Assembly (NCBI RefSeq): GCF_016887965.1
Contig: NZ_JAFDVD010000026.1
Span: 1-64,000, forward strand
Source: Phycicoccus sonneratiae
GTDB taxonomy: Bacteria > Actinomycetota > Actinomycetes > Actinomycetales > Dermatophilaceae
DNA length: 64,000 nucleotides
Direction: 5' to 3'
Shown here: piece after piece, positions 26,489 to 34,726 of the stretch
Position numbering within the stretch: position 1 is the stretch's first letter
How the letters are laid out: each line of letters begins with the position of its first letter
Notes under the pieces: generated by a model
Databases searched by the model: none
What the model saw: the letters and a program-made list of their open reading frames with translations, nothing else
What the model was told of the DNA's origin: nothing
Program-made: the position numbers and the translations under genes

Positions 26489-27916
26489 TCAGCCGGCGTC
26501 GGCCGGCGAGGGCCGGAGGACCCCGAGCACCGGGGTGGTGAGCGGCTGGCCGTTCCAGGACGCCGTCACGGCGTCCCCGGAGCACCGGAGGGTCAGCACG
26601 TGCGGCGTCCGCAGGGCGCAGAGACGGGCCTGGAAGACGTCCGGGGCGGTCCAGGCCGCGGCACCGACGAACGGGGCGTCGTCGGCCGCGGGCCACCGGC
26701 CGTCGCCGCACGGGACCTCGGTGACCCGCTCGCCCTCGGTGAGGGTCACGGCCCACCCGTCCGCGCCACGCGCGACGTCGACGCGGGTCAGGGCGGTCAC
26801 GTCGGCGGTCGGCTCGTGTGCGAAGCTCCACGGACCGGCGCCGGGGTCCACGTCGGGGGCAGGGGAGGGGTGCGGCACCTCTGCGGCCGCCAGGTGGCCC
26901 GTGAGGGCCTCCTGGGCGGCCTCGTCGGCCGGGAGGGCGTCGTCGGTCAGGGTGGGCAGCAGGACCTCGCGGATGGCGGTCAGCGTGTCCTGGGCGTGGT
27001 CCGTGCACTCGGTGAGGGCGACGACGAGGTCGGCCTCGGGCACGACGACGGAGAACTGCCCGAAGGCGCCGTCGAGGCGGACCCCGCCCATGACGTTGTG
27101 CCACATCTGGTAGCCGTAGCCCTGCTGCCAGTCCAGCGTCCCCGGATCGGTCGTCGTGTCGGTCCAGTTCGTCGTCATCCGCCCGATCCAGCCCTCCGGG
27201 ACGACCCGCCGGCCCTGCCAGACGCCGTCGCGCAGCACGAGCTCGCCGACCCGGCCCAGCGCGGTCGTGCTGACGTGCAGACCGGAGAAGCCCTGGTCGA
27301 TGCCGTGGTCGTTCAGCCACGCGGCGTCCTCGATGCCGAGCGGGTCGAGGAGGCGGGGGCGCAGGTAGTCGAGAAGGCGCTGCCCGCTGCGACGCTGCAC
27401 CGCCATGCCGGCGAGGAGGGTCGCGCCGTTGTGGTAGACGAACGACCCCGGCTCCTCCTCGGGCTCCGTCGCGAGGAAGCTCTCGGGGAAGTCGGCCGGG
27501 CGCGCGACCCGGTGGACGAGGGTGTCGGTGCGGTGCCCGGTCCGCATCGCGAGGAGGTCGTGGAGGGTGAGGACGGCCGCCCGCGGGCCGGCGACGTGCG
27601 CGGCCTCCGGGAAGAGGTCGACGACCCGGTCTTCGGGGCGGAGCAGCCCCTCACCGACGGCGAGGCCGACGGCCAGGGCCGTGAAGGTCTTGCTCACCGA
27701 GTACATCAGGGCGATGCCGTCGCGCGCGTACGGCGCCCAGTAGCCCTCGGCGACGACGTGCCCGTGCCGCTGGACGACGACGCTGTGCGGCTCGACGCCC
27801 AGCTCCTCCCAGCGCCGCACCATCGCGAGGACCGCGCCGGAGGGGACGCCCTGCTCCTCGGGGGTGCTGCGGGGGAGGCCGTCGGTGGTCGGGGGGAGCG
27901 TGTCGGCGTCGGTCAC
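26489..27916 (-). CDS. Serine beta-lactamase-fold hydrolase (class C/esterase type)
   Basis: A 475-residue penicillin-binding-fold protein of the beta-lactamase/D-aminopeptidase/esterase group (PF00144). The nucleophile motif SVSK is in ALMYSVSKTFTALAV (near residue 73). A Tyr-x-Asn-type motif is probably FVYHNGATLLAG. The catalytic domain ends near residue 360, and a C-terminal beta-rich extension follows. There is no signal peptide, which argues against a classical secreted beta-lactamase and for a cytoplasmic esterase or amidase. GTG 27916 follows TAGGCT by six bases. Confidence 0.85.
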   Translation of the reverse strand: MTDADTLPPTTDGLPRSTPEEQGVPSGAVLAMVRRWEELGVEPHSVVVQRHGHVVAEGYWAPYARDGIALMYSVSKTFTALAVGLAVGEGLLRPEDRVVDLFPEAAHVAGPRAAVLTLHDLLAMRTGHRTDTLVHRVARPADFPESFLATEPEEEPGSFVYHNGATLLAGMAVQRRSGQRLLDYLRPRLLDPLGIEDAAWLNDHGIDQGFSGLHVSTTALGRVGELVLRDGVWQGRRVVPEGWIGRMTTNWTDTTTDPGTLDWQQGYGYQMWHNVMGGVRLDGAFGQFSVVVPEADLVVALTECTDHAQDTLTAIREVLLPTLTDDALPADEAAQEALTGHLAAAEVPHPSPAPDVDPGAGPWSFAHEPTADVTALTRVDVARGADGWAVTLTEGERVTEVPCGDGRWPAADDAPFVGAAAWTAPDVFQARLCALRTPHVLTLRCSGDAVTASWNGQPLTTPVLGVLRPSPADAG

Positions 27917-27922
27917 TGCCTC

Positions 27923-27928
27923 AGCCTA
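27923..27928 (-). promoter_or_regulatory. -10 element TAGGCT, beta-lactamase-fold gene
   Basis: Six bases before GTG 27916, directly after the qcr operon's terminator. Confidence 0.6.
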
Positions 27929-27947
27929 GGACCACCCGGGACGCGAC

Positions 27948-27977
27948 GAGGGCCGCACCCGGTGGGGTGCGGCCCTC
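27948..27977 (-). terminator. Hairpin terminator of the qcrB-qcrA-qcrC-ctaE operon
   Basis: A perfect 13-bp stem (27948-27960 with 27965-27977) and a four-base loop, 20 bases past the qcrB stop on the minus strand. It lies just upstream of the beta-lactamase-fold gene's promoter and so insulates that gene from the operon. Confidence 0.8.
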
Positions 27978-27996
27978 GCGTCGTCGTCGGGACGGG

Positions 27997-29745
27997 TCAC
28001 TCGATCCGGCGGACGAGGTCGTCGTCGCGCGACCCCGTCTCGATCTCTGCGGCGTGCGTGCCCTCGATGGCCTCGGTCTCGTGGCCGTGGTGGTGCGCCG
28101 CGGCAAGCTCGGCCGGCGTGACCGGGTTGACCGCGTCGGAGAAGTAGAACCGCGACAGGGCGGCCCGGACCTTGTCCTTGCGGTGCGCTGGACGGGCCAC
28201 GCCGTGCTCGTCGACCTCGGCCTCGAGCTGCAGCGGGGAGACGGCGTCGTGCTGCACGAGGACCCACTGCTCCTCGGGGAGGCCGGCCTCGTGCCGCTCG
28301 AAGAAGCGGCCGCCGGGCGTGCGGATGATCGTGCCGGACTCGCGGCCGTGGAGGACCGTGTCGCGGTCGCGGCGCTGCAACGAGAGGCAGATCCGCTTGG
28401 TCACCCAGAAGGCGATGGGCGGCAGGACGAACAACCCGATCCGGAAGAACCAGGTGATGTCGTTGATCGACATCCCGAGCTTGATGGCCATGATGTCGTT
28501 GCCCGCGGCGAACATGAACACCGTGTACGCCGTGATGCCGGCCATGCCGATCGCGGTGCGGGTGGGCGCGTTGCGCGGCCGGTCGAGCAGGTGGTGCTCG
28601 CGCTCGTCACCGGTGACCCACCGCTCGACGAAGGGGTAGATGCCGAGCACGGTGTAGACGAGCGGCAGCAGCACGAGGGCGCCGAGGGCGATGTTCAGCG
28701 ACAGGGTGAAGCCCCAGAAGTGGAACTCCAGCCAGCCCGGCAGCAGCCGGAGGGCGCCGTCGGCGAAGCCCATGTACCAGTCGGGCTGGGAGCCCGCGGT
28801 GACCGGCGACGGGTCGTACGGGCCGTAGGCCCAGACCGGGTTGATCTGCACGAGCGCCGAGATGAGCGCGATGACGCCGAAGACGATGAAGAAGAACCCG
28901 CCGGCCTTGGCCGCGTAGACCGGCATGACCGGGTAGCCGACGACGTTCTCGTTGGTGCGGCCCGGGCCGGGGAACTGGGTGTGCTTCTGGACGAAGACGA
29001 GCCCGATGTGGGCCGTGAAGAGCCCGATGAGGATCGCCGGGATGAGGAGCACGTGGGCGGAGTAGAGCCGGGGGATGATCATCTCGCCGGGGAACGGGCC
29101 ACCGAAGATGCCGTAGACGAGGTAGGACCCGATGACCGGCGCGGTCTGGACGAAGCCGGCCATCGCGCGGATGCCGGTGCCGGAGAGCAGGTCGTCGGGG
29201 AGGGAGTAGCCGGCGAAGCCCTCGATGATCGCGAGGAGGGCGAGGACCGATCCGATGACCCAGTTGATCTCGCGCGGCTTGCGGAAGGCGCCGGTGAAGA
29301 AGACCCGGAACATGTGGACGGTCAGCGCGACGATGAACATCAGCGCGGCCCAGTGGTGGATCTGGCGGATGACGAGTCCGCCCTTGATGTCGAACGAGAT
29401 GTCGAGGGTGGACTTGTACGCCTCGGACATCGCGACGCCGCGCAGCGGCACGTACGACCCGTCGTAGATCGTGTGGCCGGCGCTCGGGACGAACCAGAAG
29501 GTGAGGAAGGCCCCCGTGATCAGGCAGATGATCATCGAGTACATGGCGATCTCGCCGAGCATGAAGGACCAGTGGTCGGGGAAGACCTTCTTCATGAGGT
29601 AGCCGACCGGCTTGGCGGCGCCGGTGCGGTCGTCGACCCAGCCGGCGACGCCACCGATCTTCTTGGCGGCGGCCGAGGGCGGCGCCTGGGGTGCGCTGTC
29701 GCCGTCGCGGAGCGCGTCGGCGGGGCGTGCGGTGGAGGTACTCAC
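27997..29745 (-). CDS. qcrB: Cytochrome bc1 complex cytochrome b subunit
   Basis: The 582-residue cytochrome b of the actinobacterial bcc complex. Haem-ligating histidines are in RQIHHWAALMFIVALTVHMF and YSAHVLLIPAILIGLFTAHI. The quinol-site motif reads SQPDWYMGF, the PDWY variant usual in actinobacteria where others have PEWY. Eight or more membrane helices are visible, followed by a soluble C-terminal extension of about 120 residues rich in Glu and His (AAAHHHGHETEAIEGTHAAE). GTG 29745 overlaps the qcrA stop by four bases. It is the last gene of the operon. Confidence 0.97.
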   Translation of the reverse strand: MSTSTARPADALRDGDSAPQAPPSAAAKKIGGVAGWVDDRTGAAKPVGYLMKKVFPDHWSFMLGEIAMYSMIICLITGAFLTFWFVPSAGHTIYDGSYVPLRGVAMSEAYKSTLDISFDIKGGLVIRQIHHWAALMFIVALTVHMFRVFFTGAFRKPREINWVIGSVLALLAIIEGFAGYSLPDDLLSGTGIRAMAGFVQTAPVIGSYLVYGIFGGPFPGEMIIPRLYSAHVLLIPAILIGLFTAHIGLVFVQKHTQFPGPGRTNENVVGYPVMPVYAAKAGGFFFIVFGVIALISALVQINPVWAYGPYDPSPVTAGSQPDWYMGFADGALRLLPGWLEFHFWGFTLSLNIALGALVLLPLVYTVLGIYPFVERWVTGDEREHHLLDRPRNAPTRTAIGMAGITAYTVFMFAAGNDIMAIKLGMSINDITWFFRIGLFVLPPIAFWVTKRICLSLQRRDRDTVLHGRESGTIIRTPGGRFFERHEAGLPEEQWVLVQHDAVSPLQLEAEVDEHGVARPAHRKDKVRAALSRFYFSDAVNPVTPAELAAAHHHGHETEAIEGTHAAEIETGSRDDDLVRRIE

Positions 29746-30890
29746 TGGCCACGCTCCCAGAAGCTCGGGCCGACCGCTTCGCGGAACGGCTGGGTGGAGA
29801 CGAGGTAGCCCTCGTCGTCGACGGTGATCTTCAATTGTGGCAGCGGACGCTTCGCGGGGCCGAAGATGACCTTGCAGTCCTGGGTGACGTCGAAGGTTGA
29901 CTGGTGGCACGGGCACAGCAGGTGGTGCGTCTGCTGCTCGTAGAGACCGACCGGGCAGCCGACGTGGGTGCAGATCTTCGAGTACGCGACGATGCCCTGG
30001 TAGCCCCAGTCGAGCTCCTTCTGGGACTTGATCTGGCTCGGGTCGAGGCGCATGAGGAGCACCGCGGCCTTGGCCTTCTCCTCGAGGAGGTGCTCGGCGC
30101 CACCCTCCTGGGTCTTCGGGTCGGGGAGCAGCCCCTCGGGCATGACGTGCACGACCGAGCCGATGGTGATGTCGGAGGCCTTGATCGGCTGGTTCTCGGG
30201 GTCCTTCATGAGCCGCAGCGGCTTGAACTCGGGGATCTCGCCGGGGCCGCTCGGGCCACCGTTCCACCACGTGAGCGACAGGCTCTTCTGCGGCAGCTTG
30301 CCGAGCGAGCCACCGACCTGGAAGACGAGGCCGAGGGGGAAGAGGGCCAACGCGCCGCCGAGCGTGTACTTGATGAGCGGTCGGCGGGTGATCTGCGAGC
30401 TGGCGCCGCCCTCCGAGAGCACCTGGACCACGCGCGAGCGGTCGGCGTCGGTGGCGCGCATCGGGTGGCGCTCCTCGACGACCTCGGTGTCGGGCATGAG
30501 GGTCTTGGCCCAGTGGACCGCGCCGAAGCCGATGCCGAGCAGGCTCATCGCGAGGGTGACGCCGAGCCCGACGTTCGCGGCGCTCGTCGCGCCGATGCCC
30601 GGGACGTAGACGGTCTCGTTCACGTCGACGAGGAAGTACAGGACGAGGAAGAGCAGGGTGCCGAGGATGGAGATGCCGAAGAGGGTGGCGACCTGCTTCT
30701 CGGCCCGCTGGGCGGCGGCCTCGTCGAGGTCGGCCATCCGCGGGACGTGGTGGGGGAGTCCGGGGTTGGTGAACCGCTCGGGGATGCCGCCCTGCCCCAC
30801 GACGTGGCCCTCGTCGAGGCGCACGGCCTGGCCGTGCCCGTCGCCCGTGGCCACCTCGGAACCGGTGGTGGGGGTGTCCTGCTCGTTCAT
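29742..30890 (-). CDS. qcrA: Cytochrome bc1 complex Rieske iron-sulfur subunit
   Basis: A 382-residue actinobacterial Rieske protein. Three membrane helices are in the first half: FGISILGTLLFLVLYFLV, VGLGVTLAMSLLGIGFGAV and a third near residue 175 (TLGGALALFPLGLVFQVG). The 2Fe-2S cluster motifs are CTHVGC and CPCHQSTFD, with Cys and His ligands in both. The sequence ends with a GPAKRPLPQL proline loop and beta strands, as in the family. ATG 30890 has only a weak ribosome site. It sits between qcrC (48 bases upstream) and qcrB. Confidence 0.97.
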   Translation of the reverse strand: MNEQDTPTTGSEVATGDGHGQAVRLDEGHVVGQGGIPERFTNPGLPHHVPRMADLDEAAAQRAEKQVATLFGISILGTLLFLVLYFLVDVNETVYVPGIGATSAANVGLGVTLAMSLLGIGFGAVHWAKTLMPDTEVVEERHPMRATDADRSRVVQVLSEGGASSQITRRPLIKYTLGGALALFPLGLVFQVGGSLGKLPQKSLSLTWWNGGPSGPGEIPEFKPLRLMKDPENQPIKASDITIGSVVHVMPEGLLPDPKTQEGGAEHLLEEKAKAAVLLMRLDPSQIKSQKELDWGYQGIVAYSKICTHVGCPVGLYEQQTHHLLCPCHQSTFDVTQDCKVIFGPAKRPLPQLKITVDDEGYLVSTQPFREAVGPSFWERGQ

Positions 30891-30938
30891 CGGGATACCG
30901 ATCTGTCGTCGACGAAAGGTGGTGGACGGTGGCGGCCG

Positions 30939-31748
30939 CTACGCGGCCTTGGAGCCGAGCCAGACGGCGCAGCCGACGAGGATGCCGAGGCCGAAGACCC
31001 ACGCGAAGAGGCCCTCGGTGACCGGGCCGAGCGAGCCGAGGGTCAGCCCGCCCGGGCTCTCCTGGCGGTCGACGGTGTCGAGGAAGGCGATGATGTCGCG
31101 CTTGTTCTCGGGGGTGACGTTGGCGTCGTTGAACACCGGCATGCTCTGCGGGCCGGTGGCCATCGCCTCGTAGATGTGCTTGGCGGAGACGTCCTTGAGG
31201 GCCGGGGCGTACTTGCCGCGGGTCAGGGCGCCGCCGGAGCCGGCGAAGTTGTGGCACATCGCGCAGTTGACGCGGAACAGCTCGCCGCCGAGGGCGGGGT
31301 CGCCCTTGGAGGCGTCGACGGCCTCGTCCGAGGGGACGGCCGGGCCGGGGGAGAGCGAGGCGACGTACGCGCCGAGGGCGGCGATCTGGTCCTCGTCGAA
31401 CTTGACGGTGCCCTTCTGGGCCTGCACGCCGGGCTGGGCCATCGGCATGCGGCCGGTGCCGACCTGGAAGTCGACCGCGGCGGCGCCGACGCCGGCCAGC
31501 GGGGGACCGGCGACCTTGTCGCCCTGGCCGGTGGCGCGGCCCTCGGCGTTGAGGCCGTGGCAGGTGGCGCAGTTGGCCCGGAACAGGGCCTTGCCCTCCT
31601 CGACCGACTGCGCGGGCAGCGCCTTGGTCGTGGCGTCGGCGGGCTCCGGGGCGACGGCGGCGTAGACCGCGCCGGTGAGGAACAGGCCGATCATGAGGAG
31701 GACGGCGATCGCCGCCGGGTGCCGGCGGCGGGCTGCCAGTGCGTTCAC
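30939..31748 (-). CDS. qcrC: Cytochrome bc1 complex di-haem cytochrome c subunit
   Basis: A 269-residue membrane-anchored cytochrome c with two haem-binding CxxCH sites: NCATCHGLNAEG (Cys60-His64) and NCAMCHNFAGSGG (near residue 160). The two domains replace separate cytochrome c1 and c, so electrons pass directly to oxidase in a supercomplex. Distal ligand methionines are likely in GRMPMAQPG and GPQSMPVF. An N-terminal signal anchor (IAVLLMIGLFLTGAVYA) and a C-terminal helix (FGLGILVGCAVWLG) anchor it. AGGAAG precedes the GTG. Confidence 0.97.
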   Translation of the reverse strand: MNALAARRRHPAAIAVLLMIGLFLTGAVYAAVAPEPADATTKALPAQSVEEGKALFRANCATCHGLNAEGRATGQGDKVAGPPLAGVGAAAVDFQVGTGRMPMAQPGVQAQKGTVKFDEDQIAALGAYVASLSPGPAVPSDEAVDASKGDPALGGELFRVNCAMCHNFAGSGGALTRGKYAPALKDVSAKHIYEAMATGPQSMPVFNDANVTPENKRDIIAFLDTVDRQESPGGLTLGSLGPVTEGLFAWVFGLGILVGCAVWLGSKAA

Positions 31749-31800
31749 GGTGCTTCCTGTCGTCTGCTGCGGTCGGTGGCGTGTCGGCGTGCGGGAGAGG

Positions 31801-32469
31801 TCACTTCAGGACGTAGATCATGAGGAACAGCGCGATCCAGACGACGTCGACGAAGTGCCAGTAGTACGACGTGACGACCGCGCCGGTGGCCTGCGCGTGG
31901 GAGTAGCGGCGTGTCGTGAAGGTGCGCCCGAGGATGAGGAGGAAGGCGATGAGGCCACCGGTGACGTGCATGCCGTGGAAGCCGGTGGCGAGGTAGAAGA
32001 TCGACCCGTAGGAGTCGGAGGAGAGCGTGACGCCCTCGATGATCAGGTGGGCGTACTCGTAGACCTGGCCGGCGACGAAGACGGCGCCGAAGATGTAGGT
32101 GAGGACGTACCACTCGCGCATGCCCCAGGCGCTGATGCGCGTGAGCCGGGTGCCGACGGGGCGGGCGACGACCCCGCGCTCGGCCTGGAGGACGCCGAGC
32201 TGGCACCACACCGAGGAGATGACGAGGATGAGCGTGTTCGCCGAGGCGAAGGGCACGTTGAGCATCGCGGTGCGCTCGTCCCAGAGGTCGGGCAGGTGGC
32301 CCCGCAGGGTGAAGTAGAACGCGAACAGCGCCGCGAAGAACATCAGCTCGCTGGAGAGCCAGACCATGGTGCCGACGGCGACCATGTTCGGCCGCGTCGC
32401 GGGGCCCGAGCCCGGGATGGACGGGACCGGTCCGGAGTGCTTGACCGAAGCTGCTGCAGAAGTCGCCAC
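31801..32469 (-). CDS. ctaE: Cytochrome c oxidase subunit III
   Basis: A 222-residue, five-helix subunit III of the aa3 oxidase ([78 protein letters not shown]). The frame can also start with ATG 32478, but a CATAAT -10 hexamer covers that codon, so transcription should begin near 32469, giving a leaderless GTG start. First gene of the qcr operon on the minus strand, 52 bases before qcrC. It diverges from the pseudo-receiver gene. Confidence 0.95.
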   Translation of the reverse strand: MATSAAASVKHSGPVPSIPGSGPATRPNMVAVGTMVWLSSELMFFAALFAFYFTLRGHLPDLWDERTAMLNVPFASANTLILVISSVWCQLGVLQAERGVVARPVGTRLTRISAWGMREWYVLTYIFGAVFVAGQVYEYAHLIIEGVTLSSDSYGSIFYLATGFHGMHVTGGLIAFLLILGRTFTTRRYSHAQATGAVVTSYYWHFVDVVWIALFLMIYVLK

Positions 32470-32476
32470 GACCCGC

Positions 32477-32482
32477 ATTATG
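32477..32482 (-). promoter_or_regulatory. -10 element CATAAT, ctaE-qcrC-qcrA-qcrB
   Basis: Covers the ATG at 32478 and lies seven bases before GTG 32469, so it decides the ctaE start and is the probable promoter of the qcr operon. Confidence 0.6.
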
Positions 32483-32594
32483 CCGACACCGGAGGGGGTG
32501 TGACGAGGCGACCCCCCGAAAGGCTCGACAACGCCCCGGAACGGCGCGGTGTTCCCGGTGAGCGGGCGTGTCGGAGCGGCCCGTGACCCCTCGC

Positions 32595-32600
32595 TACGAT
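32595..32600 (+). promoter_or_regulatory. -10 element TACGAT, pseudo-receiver/trpD
   Basis: Six bases before ATG 32607; divergent from the qcr promoter about 115 bases away. Confidence 0.6.
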
Positions 32601-32606
32601 GCCTGC

Positions 32607-33053
32607 ATGACCGATGCGCACGCCCCCGCGGGCCCGTCCACGCAGGCCACCGACGGCATCCACCGCGTCCGGGTCCTCCTGTACAGCGACGACATCACCA
32701 CCCGCGACGCCGTGCGCGCCGCGGCCGGTCGCCGGCCGGCCCGGGACGTCGAGGTCGTGTCGTGGCACGAGTGCGCGACGGCCGAGGCGGTCATCGAGGC
32801 GATGGACGCCGGGGGCGTCGACGTCGCGGTCCTCGACGGCGAGGCCGCGCCCACCGGGGGCCTCGGGCTGTGCCGCCAGCTGAAGAACGAGATCTTCCGC
32901 TGCCCGCCGGTCCTCGTGCTCACCGGGCGCCCGCAGGACGCGTGGCTGGCCGGCTGGTCGCTCGCCGACGACGCCGTCCCGCACCCGCTCGACCCGATCG
33001 CGGTCGCCGAGGCCCTCGCCCGCCTCGCGCGCGAGCGGGTCTCCGTCGGCTGA
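32607..33053 (+). CDS. Stand-alone receiver-like domain protein, degenerate
   Basis: A 148-residue protein with the beta/alpha pattern of a response-regulator receiver: [48 protein letters not shown] and [17 protein letters not shown]. The acidic pair (SDD), candidate phospho-acceptor Asp77 and switch threonine are present. The conserved lysine before the proline near the end is missing (HPLDP in place of xKPF). It has no output domain. It is therefore probably a pseudo-receiver that signals by protein contact. TACGAT lies six bases before ATG 32607. It is divergent from ctaE and six bases ahead of trpD. Confidence 0.8.
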   Translation: MTDAHAPAGPSTQATDGIHRVRVLLYSDDITTRDAVRAAAGRRPARDVEVVSWHECATAEAVIEAMDAGGVDVAVLDGEAAPTGGLGLCRQLKNEIFRCPPVLVLTGRPQDAWLAGWSLADDAVPHPLDPIAVAEALARLARERVSVG

Positions 33054-33058
33054 CGCGC

Positions 33059-34132
33059 GTGGCGTCCACCGCGTCCGCAGGGCTCACCTGGCCGGACCTC
33101 CTCACGGCGCTGCTGCGCGGCGAGGACCTCTCCACCGACACCGCGCGCTGGGCGATGGACCAGGTGATGAGCGGCGAGGCCACCCCCGTGCAGCTCGCGG
33201 GCTTCCTCGTCGCGCTGCGCGCCAAGGGCGAGACCGTCGAGGAGCTGCGCGGGCTCGCCGACATGATGCTCGAGCACGCGCACCGCATCGAGGTCGAGGG
33301 CCCGAGCACCGACATCGTCGGCACCGGCGGCGACCGGATGCACTCGGTGAACATCTCGACGATGGCCTCGGTCGTCGTCGCCTCCACCGGGCTGCGGGTC
33401 GTCAAGCACGGCAACCGCGCCGCCTCCTCGTCCTCCGGGTCGGCCGACGTCCTCGAGGAGCTGGGGGTCGACCTCACCCTCGCGCCCGAGCAGGTCGCCG
33501 AAGTCGCGCGCCGGGCCGGCATCACCTTCTGCTTCGCGGCCGCCTTCCACCCCTCGATGCGGCACGCGGCCGCGGCCCGCTCCGGGCTGGGGGTGGGGAC
33601 GGCCTTCAACGCCCTCGGTCCGCTGACCAACCCGGGGCAGCCGACCTACGCGGCGGTCGGGGTCGCCGACGCCCGGCTGGCGCCCCTGCTCGCGGGGGTG
33701 TTCGCCGGTCGCGGGCGCGCGGCGGCCGTCTTCCGCGGTGACGACGGGCTCGACGAGCTGACCCTGGCCACGACGTCCACCGTCTGGTGGGTGCGGGACG
33801 GCGAGGTCGCCGAGCTGTCGGTCGGCCCCGAGGCCGTCGGGCTGCCCACCGCGCCCGTCGAGGCGCTGCGCGGGGGCGATCCCGCGTTCAACGCCGACGT
33901 CGCCCGCCGGCTCTTCGCCGGGGAGGCCGGTCCGGTGCGCGACGCGGTCGTCCTCAACGCGGGGATGGCGCTGGCCGTGGCCGCCGGGCTCGAGGGCGCG
34001 CCCTCGGACGCGGCCCTCGCCGACGCCCTCGGGGCCGGGGTGCGCCGCGCGCAGGAGGCGCTGGACTCCGGCGCCGCGGCCGGGCTGCTCGAGCGCTGGG
34101 TCGCGACGACCCGCGAGCTGGCCGGCCGCTGA
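33059..34132 (+). CDS. trpD: Anthranilate phosphoribosyltransferase
   Basis: A 357-residue enzyme that joins anthranilate and PRPP in tryptophan synthesis. Motifs: [17 protein letters not shown] (PRPP and metal loop), [36 protein letters not shown], and [10 protein letters not shown]. The stretch [16 protein letters not shown] carries the second metal-binding DE pair. GTG 33059 follows the receiver-like gene by five bases, so they are probably one transcript. The trpD position beside the qcr operon is the same as Rv2192c beside ctaE in M. tuberculosis; no other trp gene is in the window. Confidence 0.95.
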   Translation: MASTASAGLTWPDLLTALLRGEDLSTDTARWAMDQVMSGEATPVQLAGFLVALRAKGETVEELRGLADMMLEHAHRIEVEGPSTDIVGTGGDRMHSVNISTMASVVVASTGLRVVKHGNRAASSSSGSADVLEELGVDLTLAPEQVAEVARRAGITFCFAAAFHPSMRHAAAARSGLGVGTAFNALGPLTNPGQPTYAAVGVADARLAPLLAGVFAGRGRAAAVFRGDDGLDELTLATTSTVWWVRDGEVAELSVGPEAVGLPTAPVEALRGGDPAFNADVARRLFAGEAGPVRDAVVLNAGMALAVAAGLEGAPSDAALADALGAGVRRAQEALDSGAAAGLLERWVATTRELAGR

Positions 34133-34163
34133 GGCGGGCGTCACCACCACCCCCACTCGGCCC

Positions 34164-34412
34164 CCAGGAAGCCTTCCTGGTGGCGTGCTGGGGGTGATCA
34201 CCCCACTTCTGCTGCCAGGAAGCCTTCCTGGTGCCGTGCTGGGGGTGATCGCCCCGCGTCTGCCGCCAAGGTGGCCTTCCTGGTGGCGTACTGGGGTTGG
34301 GCCAGCGGCACTGCCACCCCCATCCGGTCGCCAGGAAGCCTTCCTGGTGGCGTACCGGGGGTGATCGCCCCGCTTCTGCTACCAGGTGGGCTTCCTGGTG
34401 GCGTGCTGGGGG
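34164..34412. repeat. Five-copy palindromic intergenic repeat array, 51-base period
   Basis: Five units begin at 34164, 34215, 34266, 34331 and 34382. Four steps are 51, 51, 65 and 51 bases. The core is CCAGGAAGCCTTCCTGG, two 8-base arms around one base, followed in each unit by TGGCGTGCTGGGGGTGATC-like sequence. Copies 1, 2 and 4 keep the palindrome; copies 3 (CCAAGGTGG...) and 5 (CCAGGTGGG...) have a changed left arm. It fills the 300-base gap between the converging trpD and RAM-domain genes. It resembles small palindromic elements scattered in other actinobacteria; an RNA hairpin/terminator role is possible. Confidence 0.9.
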
Positions 34413-34432
34413 GTGCTCGCCGGCGGGGCGGC

Positions 34433-34714
34433 TCAGTCCTCGATGCCGAGGCTGAAGGCCGACTCGAGGTCGTGGGAGGAGTAGGTGCGGAACGCGATGT
34501 GCGTGTTCGTGCCGGTGACGCCCTCGACCTTGTTGAGCCGGTCGGCGATGACGTCGGCCAGCGCCTCGTGCCGGCGGACCCGGACCATCGCCACGAGGTC
34601 GGCGTCGCCGGCGACCGAGTAGACCTCGGTGACGCCCTCGAGCTCGGCGATCTCCTGGGCGACCTCGGGGATGCGGTCGACGTCGGCGGTGATGAGGACG
34701 ATGGCGGTGATCAC
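34433..34714 (-). CDS. Stand-alone Lrp/AsnC ligand-binding (RAM) domain protein
   Basis: A 93-residue protein made only of the RAM/ACT-like ligand domain of Lrp/AsnC regulators, without a helix-turn-helix. The fold is visible as AIVLITADVDRIPEVAQEIA, VTEVYSVAGDADLVAMVRV and a last strand IAFRTYS. The VAGDADLVAMV loop is where amino-acid effectors bind in full-length Lrp proteins. Stand-alone RAM proteins form decamers or modulate other regulators; its partner is unknown. The GTG start has TAGGCT six bases upstream. Confidence 0.9.
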   Translation of the reverse strand: MITAIVLITADVDRIPEVAQEIAELEGVTEVYSVAGDADLVAMVRVRRHEALADVIADRLNKVEGVTGTNTHIAFRTYSSHDLESAFSLGIED

Positions 34715-34720
34715 CCGGCC

Positions 34721-34726
34721 AGCCTA
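34721..34726 (-). promoter_or_regulatory. -10 element TAGGCT, RAM-domain gene
   Basis: Six bases before GTG 34714; it lies at the very end of the upstream hydrolase gene, giving the RAM gene its own promoter. Confidence 0.5.

Noticed and set aside
26489-27916. Antibiotic-resistance beta-lactamase
   Set aside because: No signal peptide, a C-terminal extension and the class C/esterase-type pattern fit housekeeping serine hydrolases better.
32470-32478. ATG 32478 as the ctaE start
   Set aside because: It is inside the CATAAT -10 element; the GTG at 32469 is placed for a leaderless transcript and the lost residues are not conserved-looking.
34164-34412. CRISPR array
   Set aside because: The whole 51-base unit is repeated, including what would be the spacers, the core is a palindrome, and no cas genes are present.
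34133-34432. Short peptides encoded by the repeat array
   Set aside because: Both strands give repetitive ATRKASW- or EAFLVA-type peptides caused by the DNA repeat; no start or ribosome site is consistent.
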